Shown here: one piece after another, positions 5,703-13,078 of the stretch | Layout of the letters: every line of letters begins with the position of its first letter | Numbering within the stretch: the first letter of the stretch is position 1 | From: DASUBV01 sp035763085 | GTDB lineage: Bacteria; Actinomycetota; Actinomycetes; Streptosporangiales; Streptosporangiaceae | Direction of reading: 5' to 3' | Assembly: GCA_035763085.1 (NCBI GenBank) | Contig: DASUBV010000303.1 | Coordinates: forward strand, 1-32,832 | Length of the DNA: 32,832 bases | Notes under the pieces: model-generated | The model's database searches: none | Told to the model about the DNA's origin: nothing | Seen by the model: the letters and a program-made list of their open reading frames with translations, nothing else | Translations under genes and position numbers: made by a program

Positions 5703-6956
5703 CTACGTGAGCGCCGAGCTGACGGCCAGGGCGATCACCACCCCGGCCGCGCCCGCCGTCAGCAGGGTGAGCACGACGCCGCGGCGCAGCACTAGGAGCA
5801 GGACCAGGGCGCAGGCCAGGACGGCGTACTGCCAGGCGTGGCTGAGCTCGCGGGTGAGCGGGATGGCCGAGCCGTAGATCGCGCCGATGGCGGCGGGCCC
5901 GGCACCGTCGAGGAAGGCACGGGCCCGGCGGTCGGCGCGGACCTGGTCGAACCGGCGGCCGCCGAGCAGGATGAATGCGAACGAGGGGCCGAACGCGATG
6001 ACGGCGGCGAGGATCCCGCCCGCCAGCCCGGCGGCGGCGTAGCCGACGACGGCAACGGTATGCACCACCGGGCCGGGCGTGACCTGGCCCAGGGCGACCG
6101 CGTTGAGGAACTGGCCGCCGGTCATCCAGTGGTGGTGGCTGACCGCGTCGGACTGCATCAGCGGGATGATGACGAACCCGCCGCCGTACGACAGCGCGCC
6201 GACCTTGAACGCCACCCACGCCACCGACAGCAGCGCCCCGCCGCCGATCGCCCCGGTCGCCAGCAGCGGCGCCGCCGCCAGGCCGTGCATCTTGCTGTGA
6301 TCGCGAGGCCGGAGCGCGGCGAGCTGGAGGGTCAGCTCGGCCAGGCCGCAGCCGAGCAGGACCAGCACCAGCCACGGGCCGAGGGTGGCCGCGGCGGCGG
6401 CCCCGGCCACCAGGTAGCAGGCCCAGCGGACGGTGTTCTTGCGGCGCTGCAGGCTCGGCCCGGTGAGGCTCGCGGCGGCCTGGATGGCTACCGCCGGGAC
6501 GGCGGCTCCGGCGCCCGCGCCGGCGCCCAGCACCCACAGCGGCGGGGAGGTGCCCAGGAACAGGGCACCCAGCGCCAGGATGACGATCAGCCCGGGGATG
6601 ATGAATGCGGCACCGCCGGCCAGGGCGCCGGGCCGGCCGCGCAGCCGCCACCCGCAGTAGATCGCCAGCTGGGTGGAGGCGGGTCCGGGCAGCAGGTTGC
6701 AGGCCGCGATCGCGTCCTCGAAGTCCTGGCCGTCCAGCCACCGGCGCCGCTCGACGCACAGCTCGCGCAGCAATCTGATGTGGGTCGGCGGGCCGCCGAA
6801 CCCGATGCAGCCGATGCGGCCCCACTCCCGCACGATCGTGGCCAGCGGCACGCGCTGCGCCGCCACGACCCCGGCCGCGCGGGCCGTCGCCGCGTCGCCG
6901 CCCGGGACAGCCGGGTCCGGCGGTGAGTCGTCCCCGCCGGGATCGCCCGCGGTCAC
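5703..6956 (-). CDS. chrA: ChrA-family chromate ion transporter
   Basis: A 417-residue long-chain CHR protein with two homologous halves. Half one carries GRIGCIGFGGPPTHIRLLRE (46-65), then LLPGPASTQLAIYCGW. Half two carries VGALSYGGGFVIIPLMQSD, then NAVALGQVTPGPVVHTVAVV. Ten or more hydrophobic segments are visible. ChrA proteins export chromate driven by the proton gradient. The GTG start (6954-6956) overlaps the stop of the upstream VOC gene in a GTGA, so translation is coupled. The operon begins with an ArsR-ArsC fusion, which hints that the oxyanion handled might be arsenate-linked rather than, or as well as, chromate; that is my inference. Confidence 0.88.
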   Translation of the reverse strand: MTAGDPGGDDSPPDPAVPGGDAATARAAGVVAAQRVPLATIVREWGRIGCIGFGGPPTHIRLLRELCVERRRWLDGQDFEDAIAACNLLPGPASTQLAIYCGWRLRGRPGALAGGAAFIIPGLIVILALGALFLGTSPPLWVLGAGAGAGAAVPAVAIQAAASLTGPSLQRRKNTVRWACYLVAGAAAAATLGPWLVLVLLGCGLAELTLQLAALRPRDHSKMHGLAAAPLLATGAIGGGALLSVAWVAFKVGALSYGGGFVIIPLMQSDAVSHHHWMTGGQFLNAVALGQVTPGPVVHTVAVVGYAAAGLAGGILAAVIAFGPSFAFILLGGRRFDQVRADRRARAFLDGAGPAAIGAIYGSAIPLTRELSHAWQYAVLACALVLLLVLRRGVVLTLLTAGAAGVVIALAVSSALT

Positions 6957-7357
6957 GGGCGGGCCGGGGAGCTGGCGGCCGGCTCGAACAGCTCGACCAC
7001 GTTCCCGGCCGGGTCCTCGGCGAGGATCTGCTTGCCGCCGGGGCCGGAGACGATGTCATTGCGGAAGCTGACCCCTTCGGCACGCAGCCGCGCCACCTCG
7101 GCCGGCAGGTCCGCGACGATGAAGTGGATGCGGTTCCACCCGCCCGGCCCGGGCGTGCGGCCGTCGGGCATCGGGCGGCCCGCCGAGCTCTTCGGGCCGG
7201 CCAGCAGCAGCCGCAGGTCCCCGCGCCGCACGTCGGCGAACGCGGGCGCAGCGCTGAAGCCCAGCGTGAACCCCAGGTGGCTGGTGTAGAAGTCGATGGC
7301 CGCCTGGACGTCATCGACCATGTACCGGACGCTGACCATCTGCTCTGGGCTGCTCAT
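6953..7357 (-). CDS. VOC-family (glyoxalase/bleomycin-resistance fold) protein
   Basis: A 134-residue single VOC domain: VSVRYMVDDVQAAIDFYTSH then LGFTL (8-32), NRIHFIVADLPAEVARLRAE (about 76-95), and GKQILAEDPAGNVVELFEP (about 109-127). The central His (RIHFIV) and C-terminal Glu (NVVELFEP) are probable metal ligands; the first-strand ligand is not clearly a His, so catalysis is uncertain. It sits between an ArsR-ArsC fusion gene (stop/start TAATG) and chrA (GTGA), so all three are one tightly coupled operon. VOC proteins in arsenic operons can be C-As lyases, but the vicinal cysteines of ArsI are absent here. The function is therefore unassigned. Confidence 0.82.
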   Translation of the reverse strand: MSSPEQMVSVRYMVDDVQAAIDFYTSHLGFTLGFSAAPAFADVRRGDLRLLLAGPKSSAGRPMPDGRTPGPGGWNRIHFIVADLPAEVARLRAEGVSFRNDIVSGPGGKQILAEDPAGNVVELFEPAASSPARP

Positions 7358-8133
7358 TACCCCTCCTCAACTGATACGCGCGCCGGTGACGCGCCGAGAA
7401 CCGCGAGCAGGAACCCAATGCGGGTCTCTAGCTCGGCCGCCATGCGCTGGAAAGCCGGGTAGCTGTCCTGGCCGGCACCGGCGGACGCGGCCGGGTCGGG
7501 GATGCTCCAGTGCAGTTGCTCGGCGGGGCCGGGGAACTCCGGGCACACCTCCCGCACCCGGTCGCACAGCGTGATGACGAAGTCGAAGCGCTGACCCTCG
7601 AAGTCGCTCAGCCGGCGCGGTGGCCGGCCCGCGACCTCGATCCCGTGCTCGCGCAGCACCCGCACCGAGTTCGCGTGCAGCGGCTTGGGGCGGCTGCCGG
7701 CGCTGACCACCTCGACCTGGCCGGCGGCCCGCTGCCGCAGCAGCGCCTCGGCGACCGGCGAGCGGGCGCTGTTGCCCGTGCACAGGAACAGCACCCGGCA
7801 GCGGCGGCCGGGCGCGGCGGCCGCGACCGGGGCGAGCCGCAGGCCGGGATGCAGCGCCAGCCCGGTCCCCGCCAGCGCATCGGTGCAGCCCGCCAGGTCC
7901 AGCCGGTAGTAGGAATCCCGGCCGTCAAACGAGCTGCGCCGCGCCGCCACCAGGCCCGCCGACCGCAGCCTGCCCAGGTGATAGGACACCAGGTTCTGCG
8001 GCTGGCCCAGCAGCCTCACTAGCTCGCGCACCCGCCGGTCACTGCGCGCCAGCTCGCTCATCAGCTGCCAGCGCACCGGGTTCCCGGCCAGCCGCACGAA
8101 GGCGGGCGGAGCGGGCACGGCCACAGACCTCAT
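7357..8133 (-). CDS. ArsR regulator - ArsC arsenate reductase fusion
   Basis: 258 residues from ATG 8131-8133. Residues about 8-85 are an ArsR-type winged helix (VRLAGNPVRWQLMSELARSD; GQPQNLVSYHLGRLRSAGLV; FDGRDSYYRLDL). Residues about 112-252 are a low-molecular-weight-phosphatase-type arsenate reductase. Its anion loop is LCTGNSARS with catalytic C118, the redox pair is C190 and C197 (TLCDRVREVCPEF, six residues apart as in thioredoxin-linked ArsC), and the acid is D213 (PDPAAS). I chose this ATG because TACTTT (8140-8145) lies exactly 6 bases upstream, a leaderless arrangement; ATG 8146-8148 would start before that -10. It heads the operon with the VOC and ChrA genes. The expected role is to sense arsenic and reduce arsenate to arsenite. 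Confidence 0.9.
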   Translation of the reverse strand: MRSVAVPAPPAFVRLAGNPVRWQLMSELARSDRRVRELVRLLGQPQNLVSYHLGRLRSAGLVAARRSSFDGRDSYYRLDLAGCTDALAGTGLALHPGLRLAPVAAAAPGRRCRVLFLCTGNSARSPVAEALLRQRAAGQVEVVSAGSRPKPLHANSVRVLREHGIEVAGRPPRRLSDFEGQRFDFVITLCDRVREVCPEFPGPAEQLHWSIPDPAASAGAGQDSYPAFQRMAAELETRIGFLLAVLGASPARVSVEEG

Positions 8134-8139
8134 TCCGCC

Positions 8140-8162
8140 AAAGTACATCAATCCAGTTTGAT
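8140..8162 (-). promoter_or_regulatory. leaderless promoter and dyad of the ArsR-ArsC operon
   Basis: On the minus strand, ATCAA-N6-TTGAT (8147-8162) lies directly upstream of a TACTTT -10 element (8140-8145), which is 6 bases from the chosen ATG at 8133. A repressor on the dyad would block the -10/-35 spacer. No strong -35 is seen (AGAAAT at spacing 17). The site resembles A/T-rich operators of other ArsR proteins, and autoregulation by the fused ArsR domain is inferred. Confidence 0.55.
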
Positions 8163-8261
8163 ATTTCTACCATCAAGCGCGCCTCGGCCCCGGCGATGCC
8201 GGCTGCGGGCAAACCGGGCAAAAGCTACCGGAATAACCTGCTGACCTGGCATCATCTGCGG

Positions 8262-8510
8262 ATGGCTGACCGCTGGACCGCGCCGGGCGGGTGGGTCGTC
8301 GACGTGATCAGGCTGAGCCTGACCGGGACGGGCCGTGACGGCACCTGGCTGCGGATCCGGCGGCACGGCTGCTGGATCGCCGACGTCCGCACCGTGGCCG
8401 AGATCGAGACGTTCATCCCGCTGGCCAGCCTGGAACCAGATGAGTTAAGGACCGGGACAGCTGATCGCCATCGCACTCATGGCGGGAGCCGGCCCGGCGG
8501 CACCTACTGA
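8262..8510 (+). CDS. small hypothetical protein
   Basis: An 82-residue frame from ATG 8262. The first 60 residues (GGWVVDVIRLSLTGTGRDGT, WLRIRRHGCWIADVRTVAEI, ETFIPLASLEPDEL) look protein-like. They resemble short actinobacterial hypotheticals with an HG-W/Y-x-A-DVRTVAEL pattern and no known function. The last 20 residues are Arg/Gly/Thr-rich and may be out of frame after a small indel. CATCAT lies 6 bases before the ATG, a weak leaderless -10. It overlaps the end of the convergent LURP-one-like gene by 7 bases. This could be a real small gene or a partly decayed one. Confidence 0.45.
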   Translation: MADRWTAPGGWVVDVIRLSLTGTGRDGTWLRIRRHGCWIADVRTVAEIETFIPLASLEPDELRTGTADRHRTHGGSRPGGTY

Positions 8511-9046
8511 CCGTAGTTAAACGGGTTGAGCAGCCCTAGCAAGACAGCGCCGGGCAGGTCGAGCAGGGCACGAGGGTTGAAGACTCTCCCGTCACGCTCG
8601 TAGCGCACCGCCTCGATGGCCAGGACCGTGGCGAGAAGTGCCACGGCGTCCCCGCTGCCGATGTCCGCGCTGATCTCCTGCGTCTGCCGCACATCATTGG
8701 CGATCTGCCGGGAGACCGTCGCCATCACCAGGCCATCACGGGTCAGCGAATACCGGCCCGCCGCCACGCTGCCTTCGGCAGCCAGCGGCCCGAGTGCGCT
8801 CTGGACGTCGTAGCGATCGGCCTTCTGGCACCGGACCAGCCCGGCTTCCTCGCCGCGGACAAGGACCTGGAAGCTCCCGCCCCTCCGGCGTTTTATCTGG
8901 GCGATCTCCTCGTCACCGCTAGCCGCAGTGAGCGACAGCATGATGGAGAACCCCGGGCAGTTGCGAACCTCGAACCGTGCCGTCCCGGCATCATCTGAGA
9001 TCGTCAGGCGCTCAGGCCACCACGTGCCCGCCATCGCGTATCGCAC
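8504..9046 (-). CDS. LURP-one-related (tubby/scramblase-like fold) protein
   Basis: 180 residues beginning MRYAM. The order of strands fits the LURP-one/DUF567 family: TISDDAGTARFEVR (16-29), EEIAQIKRRRGGSFQVLVRG, YDVQSALGPLAAEGSVAAGR, GLVMATVSRQIANDVRQTQE and then GSGDAVALLATVLAIEAVRY. The final part carries the acidic-helix segment with which these domains end. The fold is a 12-stranded barrel around a helix; in bacteria no reaction is established, and phospholipid scramblase-like or membrane-associated roles have been suggested. The GTG start at 9044-9046 lies 6 bases after GACAAT. It is monocistronic, between a small convergent ORF and an uppP remnant. Confidence 0.7.
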   Translation of the reverse strand: MRYAMAGTWWPERLTISDDAGTARFEVRNCPGFSIMLSLTAASGDEEIAQIKRRRGGSFQVLVRGEEAGLVRCQKADRYDVQSALGPLAAEGSVAAGRYSLTRDGLVMATVSRQIANDVRQTQEISADIGSGDAVALLATVLAIEAVRYERDGRVFNPRALLDLPGAVLLGLLNPFNYGQ

Positions 9047-9091
9047 ACGGGAATTGTCCTCTGTGTCCGGCCGGACTTCTGCGTCGCTGGC

Positions 9092-9260
9092 TTAGATGAA
9101 CCGGGCGATGCTCAGGATGCCGAAGGCGAGGCAGTAGATGGCGAACGGAGTCAGGGGTGCGGGTCTGGAACCAGCGGACAAGGAAGCGGACCGGCAGGTA
9201 GGCCGAGATGCCGCAGACGATGACCTGGCCGTGGATGTGCGTGCCGGCCGGGCCGAGGCC
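9092..9260 (-). pseudogene. C-terminal remnant of undecaprenyl-diphosphatase (uppP), frameshifted
   Basis: The minus strand reads HGQVIVCGISAYLPVRFLVR then WFQTRT in one frame and LTPFAIYCLAFGILSIARFI before TAA (9092-9094) in the next. Joined, they give the last transmembrane part of UppP, the enzyme that recycles undecaprenyl pyrophosphate in cell-wall synthesis. One extra C after the RT codons shifts the frame. The catalytic N-terminal region and any start codon are missing, so the fragment is non-functional. A full-length copy elsewhere would be expected. Confidence 0.65.
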
Positions 9261-9333
9261 AGCCCGGCTCCCGGTCACCGCGCGCGTGGCGGGTCGCGGC
9301 GCGCGGTGGCACACTGTCAGCGGACCGTCAGCA

Positions 9334-9368
9334 TCTACACCCGCATAGAAGTTCTACAGACGCGTAGA
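9334..9368 (+). promoter_or_regulatory. BlaI-type operator pair upstream of the regulator
   Basis: Two adjacent dyads occur before the BlaI-like gene: TCTA-N8-TAGA (9334-9349) and TCTAC-N6-GTAGA (9353-9368). The outer arms CATCTAC (9332-9338) and GTAGATG (9364-9370) also pair. BlaI/MecI repressors bind TACA/TGTA-type dyads, so this is the probable autoregulatory operator. Confidence 0.55.
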
Positions 9369-9400
9369 TGTTATCCGGCTCACGGAGAGGACGCGCGATC

Positions 9401-9790
9401 ATGCGGGAAAGGCCCAGGCCGCCGGGCGAGAACGCCGGGCGGCGCGCCGCCGGCGAGCTAGAGGCGGCGGTGCTCGCGGTATTGCAGGCCGCCGGGTCGC
9501 CGCTATCCCCGGCCGGAGTCCGCGACCGGCTCGACGGCGACCTGGCCTACACCACGGTGGTGACGATCTTGTCCCGGCTGCACGCCAAGGGCGTGCTGCA
9601 GCGGCGCAAGGCCGGACGGGCCTTCGCCTACCGGCCGGCGGCGGATGCGCCCGGCCTGGCGGCACGGCGCCTGGCGCAGCTGCTGGACGCCGAGCCAGAC
9701 CGGGAAGCGGTGCTGACCCGGTTCGTGTCCGAGCTCTCCGGCAAGGACGAGGAACTGCTGCGCCGCATGCTCGGCGGCAGCGGCCGGTAA
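9401..9790 (+). CDS. BlaI/MecI-family transcriptional repressor
   Basis: 129 residues from ATG 9401. The winged helix comprises LEAAVLAVLQAAGSPLSPAG, DRLDGDLAYTTVVTILSRLH (with the TTV-T-LxRL recognition helix) and the wing GVLQRRKAGRAFAYRPA. A C-terminal dimerisation part follows, with LTRFVSELSGKDEELLRRML. A weak GGAGAGG lies about 10 bases upstream. The start at 9368 in the same frame falls inside the operator and is rejected. The next gene, 15 bases downstream, encodes an M56 peptidase, the usual partner: a signal would activate the protease, which cleaves BlaI. Confidence 0.88.
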   Translation: MRERPRPPGENAGRRAAGELEAAVLAVLQAAGSPLSPAGVRDRLDGDLAYTTVVTILSRLHAKGVLQRRKAGRAFAYRPAADAPGLAARRLAQLLDAEPDREAVLTRFVSELSGKDEELLRRMLGGSGR

Positions 9791-9805
9791 GCCGGAGGGT
9801 CCTGG

Positions 9806-10756
9806 ATGCACCTGGCGGTTTACCTGCCCCTGCTGGTGCCGCTGCTGGCCGCGGGGGCGGCCCGGCCGCTGGCCGACCGGCTGCCTCCGGTGGCCGCGAC
9901 CTGGCTGCTGACGCTCAGCGCGATCGTGCTGGCCGCCACGAGCAGCGCGGTGCTCGGCATGCTCGCGCTCACCGCCCTGGTCCGCATCCCCCTGGTGGAC
10001 AGCATCGCGAACATGTCCGGGCCAGTCATCAGCCACAACGACCCGGCGTCGGTGCCGGTCGCGATCACCGCCGGGGCGCTGCTGGCCGCGGCCGTCATGA
10101 TGGCGTGCCAGGCACTGTGCCGGCGGGCCGCGGCGCTGGTCGCCGCGGGCCGCGAGGCTCACCGGCTGCCCGGCACCGCGCAGGTGGTCGTGACCGGCGA
10201 CGAGGCCGCAGATGCCTACACCCTGCCCGGCCTGCCGTGCCGGATCGTGATCACCACCGGGATGCTGCGCGCCCTGACCGAGGCCGAGTGCCAGGTCCTG
10301 CTCGCCCATGAACGCGCCCATGCATCGAGCCTGCACTACCTGTTCACCACCGCCGCGCGGCTCGCCGCCGCAGCCAACCCGCTGCTGCGCCCGGTGGCCC
10401 GCGCGGTCACCTACACCGTCGAGCGGTGGGCCGATGAGCGCGCCGCCGCCGTCACCGGTGACCGCGAGGTGACCGCCCGCGCCATCGCCAGTGCCGCAAT
10501 GGCCTCCGCCGCCGCCCCTCCCCGGCGGCCCGGGCCAGGCGCAGCCGTCCTGGGCGCGGTCAGCATCCCCGGGCGGATGCGGCAGGCCGGCCCGGTACCG
10601 CGCCGGGTCGCCGCCCTGCTCCGCCCGGCACCGCAGCGGCAGCTCCTGCTGCTCGCAGCAGTCCTCATGCTCGTCACCGTGTCGGGCATGTCCGCGCTCG
10701 AGGCCGCCCGCGACCTGCACGCCCTCATTGCCATTGCCCGCGCCGGCGCTCCCTGA
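9806..10756 (+). CDS. M56-family membrane metallopeptidase (BlaR1-like, no sensor domain)
   Basis: 316 residues. Hydrophobic segments lie near 5-20, 32-56, 83-103 and 266-284. The zinc protease motif is H168-E-R-A-H172 in QVLLAHERAHASS, with the downstream glutamates in YTVERWADERAA (about 204-214) supplying the third ligand. The preceding segment AADAYTLPGLPCRIVITTGM is typical of the family. Unlike BlaR1 it has no penicillin-binding sensor domain, so the stimulus is unknown. It is co-transcribed with the BlaI-like repressor and probably inactivates it by cleavage. It is convergent with the MFS gene 29 bases away. Confidence 0.88.
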   Translation: MHLAVYLPLLVPLLAAGAARPLADRLPPVAATWLLTLSAIVLAATSSAVLGMLALTALVRIPLVDSIANMSGPVISHNDPASVPVAITAGALLAAAVMMACQALCRRAAALVAAGREAHRLPGTAQVVVTGDEAADAYTLPGLPCRIVITTGMLRALTEAECQVLLAHERAHASSLHYLFTTAARLAAAANPLLRPVARAVTYTVERWADERAAAVTGDREVTARAIASAAMASAAAPPRRPGPGAAVLGAVSIPGRMRQAGPVPRRVAALLRPAPQRQLLLLAAVLMLVTVSGMSALEAARDLHALIAIARAGAP

Positions 10757-10785
10757 CCGGCACGGCAGGCAGCCAGGGCGGCAGG

Positions 10786-12207
10786 TCAGCCCGCGCCGGC
10801 CGTCCGGCCAGCGGGAAGGCCGAGGGCAGGGATGAGCGCGGCGACCGTGATGCCGGCCGCCCACCAGAACGCCCCCCGGAAGGCGCTGGCGCCACCGTGG
10901 GCGAGCAGTGACTGGAGGGCGACGGCGACGATCGCGGTGCCGAAGGAGGCACCAACCTGCTGGGCGATGCGGGTGTTCATGGTGGCGTGCGGGATGCCAG
11001 GCCTGGCGACGTCCTGGTAGGCGACCGACATCGGCGGGACGAGCACCGTGCCGATCCCGAACCCGCGGATCAGCAGCACCGCGCCGAGCAGCCACAAGCT
11101 GGTGCGCGGGCCGGCGAGCGCGAACGGCACGGTCGCGACGGCGGCGAGCAGGAAGCTCGCGATCGTGACCAGGCGGGCGCCGAGCCGGGCCACGAGGCTG
11201 CTGACCGCAAAGCGAGCGGCCAGCGACCCGGCGCCCTGGGGGATCAGCAGCAGCCCGGCGTGCAGCACGCTCTCGCCGCGCAGCTGCTGGTAGTAGAGCG
11301 GCAGCAGGAACATCGCGGCGTAGATCGCCGCTCCGGCGGCGAACAGGACCGCGGATGCGGTCCCGAGCGACCGCAGCCCGAGCAGCCGGATGTCGACGAC
11401 CGGCCGGCGCTCGCCGGGCGCGAGCGCCCAGGCGCAGAACGCGGCCAGCAGCACGACCCCGGCCGCCAGCGGGACGAGCACGCCGGCGTGGCCAGTCCCG
11501 CCGTCCTCGGACAGGTCCGACAGGCCGAGCAGGATCGCGGCCAGCGCCGGCGCGAGCAGCACGAGCCCGATCACGTCCAGGCGCGGGCGCCCGGCACCGG
11601 GGTCGGGGCGGTCGGCCGGCAGCAGCCGCCAGGCGAGCACCAGGCCGACGGCGATCACGGGCACGTTGACCAGGAACAGCCAGCGCCAGCTCAGCCAGTT
11701 GAGGATCACCCCGCCGATCACCGGGCCGAGGACCGGGCCCAGCGCCAGGGGCAGGCTGACGGTGGCGATCAGCCTGCTGCTGGCGCGCCCGCCCGCGGCC
11801 CTGACTCCGAGAGTCTGCATCAGGGGGAAGATCAGCCCGGCGGCGAAGCCCTGCACGACCCGGAAGCCGATCAGGCTGGTGTCGCTCCAGGCCAGCGCCG
11901 ACAGAACCGATCCGAGCACGAACAGCACCAGCGCGGCCATCCACACGCGCTTGCCGCCCCACCGGCTCTCGGCCCATCCGGTGACCGGGATAGCGACCGC
12001 CATGGCCAGCAGGTAGCCGGTCGTGACCCACCCGATCGTGCCGTCGGCGGAGTGCAGCCTGACCACCAGCGTGTGCAGGGCCAGGGTCACCATCGTCGAG
12101 TCCAGGATCGCCGCGATCCCGCCGACGATCAGCGCCAGCAGCGCATTGCGTACCTGCGGTGCCAGCTTCGTCTCGGCGCCTGCGCGCTCAACGGCCGTCC
12201 CGGTCAC
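10786..12207 (-). CDS. DHA2-family MFS drug exporter (EmrB/QacA type)
   Basis: 473 residues from GTG 12205-12207, with about 14 hydrophobic helices. Diagnostic motifs are LDSTMVTLALHTL in helix 1 (motif D1), WVTTGYLLAMAVAIPVTGW, ESRWGGKRVWM (motif A), GFRVVQGFAAGLIFPLMQT (motif B) and GPVLGPVIGGVI (antiporter motif C). Such pumps expel cationic or amphipathic drugs by proton antiport. GGGAG lies about 9 bases before the chosen GTG; a TTG at 12220-12222 in frame is possible. It is divergent from a TetR gene with a shared operator. The substrate cannot be predicted. Confidence 0.87.
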   Translation of the reverse strand: MTGTAVERAGAETKLAPQVRNALLALIVGGIAAILDSTMVTLALHTLVVRLHSADGTIGWVTTGYLLAMAVAIPVTGWAESRWGGKRVWMAALVLFVLGSVLSALAWSDTSLIGFRVVQGFAAGLIFPLMQTLGVRAAGGRASSRLIATVSLPLALGPVLGPVIGGVILNWLSWRWLFLVNVPVIAVGLVLAWRLLPADRPDPGAGRPRLDVIGLVLLAPALAAILLGLSDLSEDGGTGHAGVLVPLAAGVVLLAAFCAWALAPGERRPVVDIRLLGLRSLGTASAVLFAAGAAIYAAMFLLPLYYQQLRGESVLHAGLLLIPQGAGSLAARFAVSSLVARLGARLVTIASFLLAAVATVPFALAGPRTSLWLLGAVLLIRGFGIGTVLVPPMSVAYQDVARPGIPHATMNTRIAQQVGASFGTAIVAVALQSLLAHGGASAFRGAFWWAAGITVAALIPALGLPAGRTAGAG

Positions 12208-12222
12208 TGACTCAGCTCCCAA

Positions 12223-12246
12223 ATAAGAGTGAAATCCATCTCTTAT
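12223..12246. promoter_or_regulatory. dyad in the MFS exporter leader
   Basis: ATAAGAG (12223-12229) and CTCTTAT (12240-12246) are perfect 7-bp arms around 10 bases. The dyad lies between the exporter's predicted -10 (12249-12254) and its start codon, so it would act at the transcription start or in the 5' leader RNA. It differs in sequence from the central dyad, so a second regulator is possible. Confidence 0.45.
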
Positions 12247-12248
12247 GG

Positions 12249-12290
12249 AGACTAGGCAGGCTTGCTAAGGAATGCAAGCCTCTCTAATCT
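12249..12290. promoter_or_regulatory. divergent promoters with shared TetR-type operator
   Basis: Plus strand: TTGCTA (12262-12267), 17 bases, TAATCT (12285-12290), 6 bases, then the tetR GTG. Minus strand: TTGCAT (12272-12277), 17 bases, TAGTCT (12249-12254) for the exporter. The perfect dyad AGGCTTGC-N8-GCAAGCCT (12258-12281) covers both spacers, so one bound dimer would silence both genes. This is the standard plan for a TetR-controlled efflux pump; the binding itself is inferred. Confidence 0.65.
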
Positions 12291-12296
12291 GGAGAC

Positions 12297-12923
12297 GTGA
12301 CCACACCAGCGCCGGAGCCCGCCCGCCATCGCCGGCGCGGCCAGCAGCTCGAGTCCGCGCTGCTCGAAGCCGCCTGGGATGAGCTGGTCGAGGTCGGCTT
12401 CGCCCGCCTGACGATGGAGTCGGTCGCCGCGCGAGCCCGCACCGGGATCGCCGTGCTGTACCGGCGCTGGGCCAACAAGGACCAGCTCGTGCTCGCTGCC
12501 TTCGAGCACTACCGGCTCGCCCGCCCGGTCGAGGTCCCCGACACCGGCTCCCTGCGCGGCGACCTGCTCGGCCTGCTGACCGCGTTCAGCAACGCCCGCG
12601 CCACCTTCATCGCCGTCGCCGCGGCCGGAGCCTTCTCCGGGCTGCTGGCCGATACCGGCCTGACCCCCGCGCAGGCCCGCGACAAGATCCTCGGCGACCA
12701 GCGAGTCCGGAGCGACCAGGTCATCTACCAGCGCGCCCACGAGCGCGGCGAGATCGACCTCGGCCGCATCCCGCCCGCCGTGCTCGCCATGCCCTTCGAC
12801 CTGGTGCGCCACGACCTGCTCATGAACTTCAGCCCGCTCCGGCCGGCCCGCATCCAGTCGATCGTCGACGAGCTGTTCCTGCCGCTGGCCCGGGCCACTC
12901 CGGCAGCCGCGGCCAGACGCTAG
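12297..12923 (+). CDS. TetR-family repressor of the divergent exporter
   Basis: 208 residues. The N-terminal TetR domain is RRGQQLESALLEAAWDELVE, VGFARLTMESVAARARTGIA and VLYRRWANKDQLVLAAFEHY (about 14-73), with the helix-turn-helix around T39-R61. The remainder (about 75-200) is an all-helical ligand-binding and dimerisation domain of unknown specificity. The GTG start at 12297 lies exactly 6 bases after TAATCT, so the mRNA is probably leaderless. The divergent DHA2 exporter is the likely target, with the transported drug the likely inducer. Confidence 0.88.
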   Translation: MTTPAPEPARHRRRGQQLESALLEAAWDELVEVGFARLTMESVAARARTGIAVLYRRWANKDQLVLAAFEHYRLARPVEVPDTGSLRGDLLGLLTAFSNARATFIAVAAAGAFSGLLADTGLTPAQARDKILGDQRVRSDQVIYQRAHERGEIDLGRIPPAVLAMPFDLVRHDLLMNFSPLRPARIQSIVDELFLPLARATPAAAARR

Positions 12924-13078
12924 CCGGCGCCCGGCCGCGGGTCCCGCCGTGGTCAGCTGCCCGGGATCCGATCACTGTGCCTGACCCTCCTGGCTCTGAG
13001 CTGCCGCTCGCACGGCGCTCCCCGAGTCGGACATGCAGGTCTGCGGCGGGCCGGCCGGCGACTGGCGCAGGATCTGCA

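Noticed and set aside
5838..6926. 362-residue plus-strand frame antisense to chrA
   Set aside because: It is Gly/Arg/Asp-rich, with no domain; chrA on the other strand has clear duplicated motifs.
5584..7314. 576-residue minus-strand open frame
   Set aside because: It lies in another frame across chrA and the VOC gene; its Arg/Pro/Gly-rich translation has no family, while the overlapping frames do.
9503..12031. 842-residue minus-strand open frame
   Set aside because: It is antisense to the BlaI and M56 genes and out of frame with the exporter gene. Composition is Arg/Gly/Ala-rich with no domain, a common G+C-rich shadow.
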